Below are positions 7,190 to 13,712 of a stretch of 21,328 nt of DNA, piece after piece. The DNA is from Streptosporangiaceae bacterium (GTDB lineage: Bacteria > Actinomycetota > Actinomycetes > Streptosporangiales > Streptosporangiaceae). Location of the stretch: assembly GCA_030040475.1 (NCBI GenBank), contig JASHTQ010000461.1:1-21328 (forward strand), in the 5' to 3' direction. A program made the position numbers and the translations under genes. How positions within the stretch are numbered: the first letter of the stretch is position 1; every line of letters begins with the position of its first letter. The notes below the pieces were generated by a model. The model was not told where the DNA came from and did not search any database. It saw only the letters and a list, made by a program, of their open reading frames with translations.

Positions 7190-10125
7190 CGGCGCTGGAC
7201 TCCCTGTCCTGGCTCCAGCTCACAAAAGTCCCCCGGCCTGCCGACGAAGCCAGGCCGGAAGACCTCCGCCGGCAGATCTTCGCCTCCCTCGCGGCCGCTT
7301 ATGCCGAGTTGCTCGGCGTAAGCGGCCAGCCGCCAGGAACGCTGGCCTTCTGCTGCCTCAGGCTGCCGGGGCTGCGTCGCCTGCAGTACCTGGTCGGCGG
7401 TTCGCCGCGGTTCCCGCCGGCCGGGAGCACGGACGGCTCGGCGGGCACGGACAGCTGGTCGGCCCGTGACGTGCCGGTGCTGTACCCTCCCGGTTCCACC
7501 GGGGTCCCCCTGCCTGCCTTCGCGGTCAACTCCGGGCTGGATTCCCTTCCCCTGTGGACAGCCTGCCTGGGGGAGCCGGACGTGCTGTGGAACACGGAGG
7601 ACGACGAGCAGCCGCGGCTTGCGCTGCGCGCTCCCTTTGATGACTACGTCGCGCACCTGCCCGACGCCTTCGGCTGGCTGGTGATCGCCGAGCCGTTGCC
7701 GCCGCCCGCGCTCGAGGCCGAACGAAACCGGCTGATGGGCCGTATCCCGCTGCTGCGGCAGCGGGAGAACTCCGAGGTGCACCGGATCGAACTGGAACGC
7801 ACGCAGGCCAGGTACCGGGAGCTGACCAAGGCGCGCACGTCGGGTGTGTGGTCGGTCAGGGTCCTGGTAGGCGGCCCCACCGAGGCGTGCGTCCAGCGGA
7901 CTGCCGCCTTGCTGTGCAGCGCCAGCGACCTTGAGGACGTGCCGTACGTCCTGACTCCGGGCGGCCGCGCGGCGACGCTGGTCGAATGCCTGACGGCCGA
8001 GGTCGCGACGGAGGACGGCCGGTCACCGTTCATCGCGAGCTCGGAGTTCTTGACGTCGGTGGCGCGCCCGCCCGCCCGGGAGCTTCCCGGCATCCGGACT
8101 GTCTCGCCCCTCGTCTTCGACGTGACGCCCGAATTCGGCGCCGGGTCCGACTACATCGTGCTCGGCAGCATCTTGGACGAGTCCCTGATCCCGGTGGACG
8201 AGCTTCGAGTCTCCTACAGCACCCTCAACCGCCACGCGTTCGTCTGCGGCGCGACCGGATCCGGCAAGTCCCAGACGTCGCGGAACCTGCTCGAGCTGCT
8301 TTCCCGCGGCCCCCACCCGGTGCCATGGCTCGTCGTCGAGCCCGCCAAGGCTGAATACGCGCGGATGGCCGCCCGGCTGGGACCGGACGGCGCGGTGCTG
8401 ACGATCCGCCCCGGAGACCTGGCCAGCCCGCCGGCGTCGCTTAACCCGCTGGAGCCCGAGGCGGGCTTCCCGCTGCAAAGCCACGCAGACCTGGTGCGCG
8501 CGCTGTTCCTCGCCGCGTTCGAGGCCAACGAGCCTTTCCCGCAGGTCCTGTCCGAGGCGCTGCTGCGGTGCTACAGGGACGCCGGGTGGGACCTGGTTAC
8601 CGGGGAGCCGCGGCCGGCGTCCAAGCCCCGCTTCCGGGGCGACGAGGCCGAGGTGCCCGTCCGCCCCCGTTACCCCACGCTGGGTGAACTGCAGTCGGCG
8701 GCCCGCGAAGTGGTCGACAACATCGGCTACGGCAAGGAAGTCGCGGCGGACGTGCGGGGGTTCGTCGACGTCCGGATCGGGAGCCTGCGCGGCGGCACGC
8801 CGGGGCGTTTCTTCGAAGGCGGCCACCCGCTCGACATAGCCGGGCTGCTGCGCCGCAATGCCGTCCTCGAACTCGAGCCCATCACCAGCGACCAGGACAA
8901 GGCCTTCCTGATGGGTGCGGTGCTGATCCGGATCGTAGAGCACCTGCGGGTCCGTGACCAGTCAGCCCCGGCGACCGGGCTCCGGCACGTCCTGCTGATC
9001 GAGGAAGCGCACCGGCTGCTGAAGAACGTGACCGAGGGCCCGGCCGCGGCCGCCGTGGAGCTGTTCGCGTCGCTCCTGGCCGAGATCCGGGCGTACGGCG
9101 AGGGCGTCGTGGTCGTCGAGCAGATACCCGCGAAGATCGTCCCCGATGTCATCAAGAACACGGCGCTGAAGGTGATGCACAGGCTGCCGGCCAGGGACGA
9201 CCGAGACGCCGTCGGGGCGACCATGAACCTGACAGAGGCTCAGTCCGACGCCGTGGTCGCCTTCCCGCCTGGCGTCGCCGCCGTCACCGTCGACGGGGCC
9301 GACCGGCCGTTGCTTGTCCAGGTCCCGCTTGGCGAGGGCCGCGAGGCCGGCGGCGCCTGCGATCCGATCCCGCCGCTCACCGCCCGGCGCAGCGTGCAAT
9401 GCGGCAAGGACTGCCTGGAGCGGGCCTGCGATCTGCGCGAGCTGAACGAGGCCCGGGCGCTGGCCGAAACCCCGGCGGTAACGATGTGGACCGAGGCCGT
9501 GACCGCCTCCCTGGTCCTCGGCATCCGCCCGCCTGAGCCGAGGCCCCATGTCAGGGCGTCATGGCCGGCCAGCCCGCGCAGCCTGGATTGCGCGCTCGCC
9601 ACCGCGGTCGACCGCGCCGTCGACGCGCGGCGCCCGTATCTGCGGCCCTGGATCGACGTCGATGACTTCGCCGGCAGGTTGCGTGACACGATGACGGCCC
9701 TGCTGTCCGGAGACGCCCCGCCCCAGCACGACCGCCGCCGCTATCAGGCCGGCTACTACCGTTACCTGCCCGAGTGGATCGCCCTTACCGACGCCGTGGA
9801 CGCAATCGGTGCCGAGGCCGCAGCCACCGCGCCGCCGCACCCGCGGACGCAGGAATGGCGGAGCCGGGGCCTCGTCCTGGACGGGGCGACCCTCGGCCAG
9901 CAACTGGCCGAGATAGCGCGGTATCCGGCGTTCGCGCCGGGAAACAAGAGGGCGGTCCTCGGGAACCTTGATCGCAGTGGCCTGAGCGATGCCTTGACGC
10001 GGCTCGGCGGATCGGCGCGGGGATCGTCGGCAGACCGTGCCCTCAGGTACGCCTGCGAGGACGCCCATCTTCCGGCGCTGCTGACGACTCTGCCTGGCTT
10101 GATCGACGGCGGCGGCGATGGCTGA
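7186..10125 (+). CDS. HerA-type (HerA/FtsK superfamily) ATP-binding protein
   Basis: This 979-residue protein has no membrane segment. Residues 1-340 form a divergent N-terminal region. The motor domain follows: Walker A GATGSGKS at 355-362, VVEPAKAEYARM at 383-394, the RPGD...SLNPLEPE segment at 408-424, Walker B VLLIEEAHRLL at 602-612, and the HerA-like VVVEQIPAKI segment at 642-651 followed by VIKNTALKVMHRL. All catalytic elements look intact, so it should be a hexameric ATPase acting on DNA or protein. After the motor, Cys725, Cys739, Cys743 and Cys748 form a possible zinc site, and a helical C-terminal ~230 residues of unknown role follow. Its ATGA overlap with the membrane pseudo-ATPase suggests the two proteins work together, with this one as the motor. 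Alternative reading: a stand-alone HerA-type defence ATPase, less likely because no nuclease gene is next to it. Confidence 0.85.
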   Translation: MTALDSLSWLQLTKVPRPADEARPEDLRRQIFASLAAAYAELLGVSGQPPGTLAFCCLRLPGLRRLQYLVGGSPRFPPAGSTDGSAGTDSWSARDVPVLYPPGSTGVPLPAFAVNSGLDSLPLWTACLGEPDVLWNTEDDEQPRLALRAPFDDYVAHLPDAFGWLVIAEPLPPPALEAERNRLMGRIPLLRQRENSEVHRIELERTQARYRELTKARTSGVWSVRVLVGGPTEACVQRTAALLCSASDLEDVPYVLTPGGRAATLVECLTAEVATEDGRSPFIASSEFLTSVARPPARELPGIRTVSPLVFDVTPEFGAGSDYIVLGSILDESLIPVDELRVSYSTLNRHAFVCGATGSGKSQTSRNLLELLSRGPHPVPWLVVEPAKAEYARMAARLGPDGAVLTIRPGDLASPPASLNPLEPEAGFPLQSHADLVRALFLAAFEANEPFPQVLSEALLRCYRDAGWDLVTGEPRPASKPRFRGDEAEVPVRPRYPTLGELQSAAREVVDNIGYGKEVAADVRGFVDVRIGSLRGGTPGRFFEGGHPLDIAGLLRRNAVLELEPITSDQDKAFLMGAVLIRIVEHLRVRDQSAPATGLRHVLLIEEAHRLLKNVTEGPAAAAVELFASLLAEIRAYGEGVVVVEQIPAKIVPDVIKNTALKVMHRLPARDDRDAVGATMNLTEAQSDAVVAFPPGVAAVTVDGADRPLLVQVPLGEGREAGGACDPIPPLTARRSVQCGKDCLERACDLRELNEARALAETPAVTMWTEAVTASLVLGIRPPEPRPHVRASWPASPRSLDCALATAVDRAVDARRPYLRPWIDVDDFAGRLRDTMTALLSGDAPPQHDRRRYQAGYYRYLPEWIALTDAVDAIGAEAAATAPPHPRTQEWRSRGLVLDGATLGQQLAEIARYPAFAPGNKRAVLGNLDRSGLSDALTRLGGSARGSSADRALRYACEDAHLPALLTTLPGLIDGGGDG

Positions 10126-10135
10126 CCGCTCGTCG

Positions 10136-10179
10136 GCCGGCTAGCCGGCGGCCGGGAAGGCTCATCTCCTGCCGGCAGG
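10136..10179. promoter_or_regulatory. Two perfect palindromes ahead of the Trp-repeat membrane protein gene
   Basis: The 84-bp gap contains a 14-bp palindrome, gccggctagccggc (10136-10149), just after the HerA gene stop, and a 12-bp palindrome, cctgccggcagg (10168-10179), about 30 bp before the next ATG. They could be a weak terminator or processing site and an operator, setting the last gene of the block at a different level. No regulator is identifiable. Confidence 0.4.
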
Positions 10180-10209
10180 CAGGAAAGGTAAGACCAGAAA
10201 GGAAAATCA

Positions 10210-10692
10210 ATGGCAAGCAATATCCGTCATATCGATGTCACCGAGCCCGAGCAGATGCAGCTGGAAATCACCCGCCTGGTTTCCGAGGGCTATACCGTGG
10301 CCAACCAGAACGACCGGCAGGTAACCCTGGTCAAGCGCAAGAAGTTCAGTATCCCGATTCTGATAATCGGGTTCTTCCTCTGCGTTATCCCGCTTGTGGT
10401 CTATCTCATCATGTATGCCTTCCAGAAGGACCAGATCGTCGAGATCAGGCTGATCGACAAGCCGGAGTCCCAGCCGTACCGGGCCAGTGACCACATTGCC
10501 GTCGACGGCCAGGCCGCCCGGGTCCCGGACAACGCCCCGATGATCCAGATGAGTCCGGACGGGAGCCAGTGGTGGGACGGGGCGCAGTGGCAGGAGACGG
10601 CCACCAGCTACCCGCAGCACGCGTACCTCAACCCAGACGGAAGCGAATGGTGGGACGGCCAGGGCTGGCGCCAGCTTCCCCGGGGCCAGTAA
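10210..10692 (+). CDS. Small membrane protein with two DUF2510-like Trp-rich repeats
   Basis: This 160-residue protein has an N-terminal ~45 residues of small alpha/beta character (TEPEQMQLEITRLVSEGYTV), a basic KRKK stop, and a hydrophobic stretch at about 46-71 that could be one long or two short membrane helices. The tail carries two copies of a 14-residue Trp motif: SPDGSQWWDGAQWQ (115-128) and NPDGSEWWDGQGWR (141-154). These resemble the DUF2510 motif (PDG...WWDG..W) seen in many actinobacterial membrane proteins, whose function is not established. It follows the ATPase pair by 84 bp with a gaaagga ribosome-binding site, and a strong hairpin lies directly after its stop. A role as a membrane adaptor for the same machinery is inferred from context. 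Confidence 0.75.
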   Translation: MASNIRHIDVTEPEQMQLEITRLVSEGYTVANQNDRQVTLVKRKKFSIPILIIGFFLCVIPLVVYLIMYAFQKDQIVEIRLIDKPESQPYRASDHIAVDGQAARVPDNAPMIQMSPDGSQWWDGAQWQETATSYPQHAYLNPDGSEWWDGQGWRQLPRGQ

Positions 10693-10700
10693 GCGGCGAG

Positions 10701-10736
10701 CGGGTCGCCGCCGTCGTCCGTGACGGCGGCGACCCG
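10701..10736 (+). terminator. Strong factor-independent terminator after the ATPase block
   Basis: A perfect 15-bp GC-rich stem, cgggtcgccgccgtc (10701-10715) and gacggcggcgacccg (10722-10736), closes a 6-nt loop 8 bp after a stop codon. There is no long T tract, as is usual in actinomycetes. It separates the machinery genes from the toxin cassette, implying a separate promoter for the toxins in the remaining 90 bp or partial read-through. Confidence 0.85.
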
Positions 10737-10810
10737 GTTCCCGCGTCATGCGTCACGCGTCCCTCGAAGACGGCGGACGCGGGCCATCTGTGTCCCGAGT
10801 GCCCGGCCTA

Positions 10811-10826
10811 ACCGGCGGTACAGAAG
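10811..10826 (+). promoter_or_regulatory. Conserved initiation element before toxin 1
   Basis: The 16 bases accggcggtacagaag directly before the ATG match the stretches before the two paralogous leader genes (consensus AYCGGNGGTACWGA). The Shine-Dalgarno match itself is weak (ggcggt), yet the flanking bases are also kept, indicating shared ancestry of the whole 5' end. Confidence 0.6.
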
Positions 10827-12299
10827 ATGACCGATCGGATCGGCAGCACGGACGCACCGCCCCCGCCCCCGCCCCCGCCCGACACCGGGTCCAAGGACTC
10901 CGTCCCCAGCGCCTCCACGGAACTCGCGGACGCGCTACCCGACGAGAACTCTGACTCGGATACACGGCAGTCGCGGCCGGATCCCGAGGACGCCGTCGAC
11001 CATCGTCGGGAATCCCAGCCGCCCGACACGCACGGCGCCTCACCAGATGAGGTCCCGCAGCCCCGGGTGCCGGAACATGACGCCCCGCCCTCCGATGATG
11101 TAGTCGGCGGAGCGGCGGGGGAGCAGGCTGACTTCCGGGCAGGTCCGGATGGGGCTCTTTCCGTGCCGGCGGGAGACCTGCCACGGGCCGATATCGATGC
11201 GGACCTACGGTCTGCCCTGGCCGATCTGGCGAAGGCCGATCCGGCGGATGCGTGGCCGCCACGGGTATATGACCCCGCTGTGCCGCCAGATCAGGTCCCC
11301 GCGGTGCCCAGCGTCCAGGAATGGCAATCTCCTGACCTCCAGGAGTGGGCGCCGCCGAGCGTCCAGGAATGGGCGCCCCCCGATCAGACCGCCAGCGGAA
11401 CCGATAATGCCGACTCCGGCGGCGAGCCGCCGCCCCTCGGTCCTGGCGGCGAGATCACCCCGCCCGTCCCGCAGGCCGAGGGTGACCCGGCTGCCGGACC
11501 CATGACGATGGCGGCGGACAACGATAAGGTGACGCCGGGCGAGGCGAACGAGACCACTTCCGACGAGTCGGACGAACAAGGCGACGCCGCCGATACACTC
11601 GCTGACACCGGACAAGCCGACAAGGCGGAGCTAACCGAGGACGGCCGGTGGCGATGGAAAGGGCTGGAGCTTAGCCCCGAACAAAACCGGGTCGCGGACG
11701 GGCAGCTGGCCGCCCTGCGGCGCGCCGAAGGACGCAGTGAGGATGGCAGCTACAGCGGCGAGGGCATCACCCCAGGAATGCGGCAGGTCGAATCTCAACT
11801 AGACCATGGATCGCTGATCGCGAATACCGAGAAGTTCGCTCTGAAGTCCGACGACCGGTTCAAGGAAAAGTTCGCGAAGAGCATCGGCCAAAACCCGGAC
11901 TCCGCCCCTGAGGAACTCGCGGCGAATATTCCCGACGGGATCCGTTATACCTTCCAGTTCGACGATGGATCCTATTCGGAAGGAGTGCAGGAGACTCAGG
12001 ACCGGCTAAAAGAAACGGGATATGAGCGGGTCGAGTTCAGGCCGAGCTGGGGCTCGGACGAATACAAGGGAATCAACAGCAGATGGCGTGACCCGGACAG
12101 CGGCCAGCTTTTCGAGGTTCAGTTCCATACCCCGGCGAGCCTGGACGCCAAGGAGAAGATGCACGATTCCTACGAGCGAGGGCAGAATCCGGCCACGCCT
12201 CGCGAAGAGCGCACCCAGATACAAGAGTATCAACGGCAAGTGGCGGCGGGGGTTCCAATCCCGCCTGGCGCACTGGACTTTGTTCCTTACAAGAAATGA
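10827..12299 (+). CDS. Polymorphic toxin 1: poly-Pro leader with C-terminal RelA/SpoT-like domain
   Basis: This 490-residue protein has no signal peptide. The leader has STDA plus eight prolines (11-18), motif TELADALPDE (31-40), and a second related motif GDLPRADIDADLRSALAD (116-133). Next come three QEW repeats (164-182), a long acidic Pro-rich linker, and a pre-toxin segment with GRWRWKGLELSPEQN (273-287). Residues about 314-470 look like a RelA/SpoT-type nucleotidyltransferase: FALKSDDRFKEKFAK (337-351, basic nucleotide-binding segment), IPDGIRYTF with Asp370 for metal, EYKGIN with Tyr413, and FEVQFHT with Glu430 (the EIQIRT position). By family knowledge this would transfer pyrophosphate to a nucleotide or to RNA, halting growth of the target cell. 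The toxin part uses more A/T third positions than the leader, fitting a swapped-in tip. The putative immunity gene follows 12 bp later. Confidence 0.75.
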   Translation: MTDRIGSTDAPPPPPPPPDTGSKDSVPSASTELADALPDENSDSDTRQSRPDPEDAVDHRRESQPPDTHGASPDEVPQPRVPEHDAPPSDDVVGGAAGEQADFRAGPDGALSVPAGDLPRADIDADLRSALADLAKADPADAWPPRVYDPAVPPDQVPAVPSVQEWQSPDLQEWAPPSVQEWAPPDQTASGTDNADSGGEPPPLGPGGEITPPVPQAEGDPAAGPMTMAADNDKVTPGEANETTSDESDEQGDAADTLADTGQADKAELTEDGRWRWKGLELSPEQNRVADGQLAALRRAEGRSEDGSYSGEGITPGMRQVESQLDHGSLIANTEKFALKSDDRFKEKFAKSIGQNPDSAPEELAANIPDGIRYTFQFDDGSYSEGVQETQDRLKETGYERVEFRPSWGSDEYKGINSRWRDPDSGQLFEVQFHTPASLDAKEKMHDSYERGQNPATPREERTQIQEYQRQVAAGVPIPPGALDFVPYKK

Positions 12300-12311
12300 A
12301 GAAGGTAAAGG

Positions 12312-12593
12312 ATGGCTGAGGACATCACTTACTTTGCGGTGATCGGCCCGAACCGGACGATCGATAACCCTTCCGGCCTGATTCGTCGCCGCCACGCTGT
12401 AGGCGGGCCAATCGATGAGGCCTTCAATCGCGACATGGTGTGGGTTTTCACCGATGCCTTGTACGTACAGGAGCACGGCGAAGATTTCGGCCCCGACCTG
12501 GTGGAGATCAGCGAGGACGATGCCCAGGCGCTCATCGGACGATTCAGGCAGAAATGGGGAAAAACGGCTGATGAATCTGCCCCACCTGCTTGA
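12312..12593 (+). CDS. Putative immunity protein for the RelA/SpoT-like toxin
   Basis: This 93-residue soluble protein has no signal peptide or membrane segment. It has an acidic C-terminal half (DLVEISEDDAQALIGRF, 74-90 approx.) and a conserved-looking N-terminal segment (GPNRTIDNPSGLIRRRH, 12-28). It starts 12 bp after the stop of the toxin gene behind an aaggtaaagg ribosome-binding site. A small acidic protein directly behind a toxin tip is the classic arrangement of a cognate immunity gene, so it most likely binds and blocks the catalytic domain. I do not recognise a named Imm family for it. Its base composition is similar to that of the toxin tip, suggesting the pair was acquired together. 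Confidence 0.65.
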   Translation: MAEDITYFAVIGPNRTIDNPSGLIRRRHAVGGPIDEAFNRDMVWVFTDALYVQEHGEDFGPDLVEISEDDAQALIGRFRQKWGKTADESAPPA

Positions 12594-12607
12594 CCGGGGG
12601 TACTGAC
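12593..12607 (+). promoter_or_regulatory. Conserved initiation element before leader protein 2
   Basis: The sequence accgggggtactgac directly before the ATG matches the AYCGGNGGTACWGA element. It supports the ATG at 12608 over a TTG 18 bp upstream that would overlap the preceding stop. Confidence 0.6.
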
Positions 12608-13651
12608 ATGTCGGAGCTAACCGAGGCGTCGGACGCCCCTCCGCCGCCGCCGCCACCTCCTCCGGAGACCGACCAGAAGTCTCCGAGTGCGTCGCCTGAG
12701 CTGAAGGAATCCCTGGCCGAAGACGGCCAAGACGCGCAGGCGAACGGCTCGAAGTCGGAGTTGGCGGGTAGCGCCGAGCACACAGATCAGCCTCCGGCGG
12801 ACCCGGTAACCGACACGTCCCCCGCGGAGTCCCCTGATCGGCCCGCGGATCCCGGGGCATCGGAGCTTCCCCGCGATGACGTCAGCCCGGATCTGAGGTC
12901 GGCGATCGCGGATCCCTCGCAGTCAACCGACTCGGTCGGCGACGGCGCTGCCCCGCCGGAGAGCGCGCCGGATGAGGCGATGGCCAGGGCGCTGGAGCAG
13001 GCCGGGCCCGCGGCGGATCAGCTCCGGCCGTACCTGCAGGAGTACGCGCCGGACGGTACCGCCGATCAGGGCGGCGGGGCCGAGCCGCCCGCCGATAGCG
13101 AGCAGGCTGGCGAGGTTCCCGACGAGGTCGTGGCGGCCGAGCAGCCGTCCGAGCCGGTGGAGGCCGAGCCGGTGGAGTCGGTCGAGGCCGGGGAGCCGTC
13201 CCAGCCGGTCGAGGCCGAGCAGCCGTCCCAGCCGGTGGAGGCCGGGGAGCCGTCCCAGCTAGAGGGTGAGCAGCCGGTTGACGACGAGCTGGTCCCACTG
13301 GAGAACCAGCAGCCAGCCCAACCGGAGGAGCGTCCCCAGGACGAGGCAGTGCGCAGAGCGCAGGAACAGGCCGCGCCCGTGCGGGAAGACCTCCAGGCGT
13401 ACCTGAAGGAGACCGCGGCGGGAGACAGCCCTGGCAGCGATGGCGGCCCTGGTGATGGTGGCGATGGTGACGGCGGTGACGATGGTGATCCTGGGGGCAC
13501 CAACAGCGGAGACCCCCGCATCGGTTTCGGCAGGAATCTGGGGATCCCTGGCCAGAATCCCGCACCTCAGGTGGGAGAGCAGCCGGAAGACCCAGTCCCT
13601 AGCCAAACACCCAATATTCCGGGAAGGCAACGCCCAGGTCGTGGCCTTTAG
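12608..13651 (+). CDS. Leader protein 2: poly-Pro leader paralogue without a toxin domain
   Basis: The 347 residues share the leader layout of the two toxins: EASDA plus nine prolines (11-19), SPELKESLAED (29-39) and SELPRDDVSPDLRSAIAD (85-102). An internal duplication follows: DEAMARALEQAGPAADQLRP onward (122-150) recurs as DEAVRRAQEQAAPVREDLQA onward (245-273). Between the copies lies a 9-residue Glu/Pro repeat (178-217). The end is Gly/Asp-rich (270-300) and then about 45 residues without a recognisable fold. No catalytic toxin domain and no immunity gene follow. It may be a toxin that lost its tip, an empty acceptor leader, or a helper that travels with the others. An adjacent frame (to 13697) has better third-position GC over its last ~30 codons, hinting at a frameshift or recombination scar. 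Confidence 0.65.
   Translation: MSELTEASDAPPPPPPPPPETDQKSPSASPELKESLAEDGQDAQANGSKSELAGSAEHTDQPPADPVTDTSPAESPDRPADPGASELPRDDVSPDLRSAIADPSQSTDSVGDGAAPPESAPDEAMARALEQAGPAADQLRPYLQEYAPDGTADQGGGAEPPADSEQAGEVPDEVVAAEQPSEPVEAEPVESVEAGEPSQPVEAEQPSQPVEAGEPSQLEGEQPVDDELVPLENQQPAQPEERPQDEAVRRAQEQAAPVREDLQAYLKETAAGDSPGSDGGPGDGGDGDGGDDGDPGGTNSGDPRIGFGRNLGIPGQNPAPQVGEQPEDPVPSQTPNIPGRQRPGRGL
13139..13258. repeat. 27-bp imperfect tandem repeat in leader protein 2
   Basis: About four and a half imperfect units encode EQPSEPVEA, EPVESVEA, GEPSQPVEA, EQPSQPVEA and GEPSQ. The full units are 27 bp and one is shortened by 3 bp. The reading frame is kept, so copy number can vary without breaking the protein. The unit is acidic and Pro-rich, like an extended linker. 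Confidence 0.8.
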
Positions 13652-13696
13652 CGCAGCGATGTGCGGTACGACGTTGACCAACTGTCGTCCGGCGTG

Positions 13697-13712
13697 ATCG
13701 GAGGTACTGAGG
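13697..13712 (+). promoter_or_regulatory. Conserved initiation element before toxin 3
   Basis: The bases atcggaggtactgagg directly before the ATG match the AYCGGNGGTACWGA element and contain a good Shine-Dalgarno core (ggaggt). This is the strongest ribosome-binding site of the three leader genes. Confidence 0.65.

Noticed and set aside
7186..10125. HerA-nuclease antiphage defence system
   Set aside because: No NurA, SIR2 or DUF4297-type partner is adjacent. The partner is a membrane pseudo-ATPase and the neighbours are toxins, so export fits better, though defence is not excluded.
11766..12299. ADP-ribosyltransferase tip for toxin 1
   Set aside because: No R-S-E or H-Y-E order is visible, while the DRFKEK, DGIR, YKGIN and EVQFHT order fits RelA/SpoT.
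13440..13497. GGTGAT-rich stretch as a mobile element end or regulatory repeat
   Set aside because: It encodes an in-frame Gly/Asp-rich linker, and no inverted repeats or target duplications flank it.
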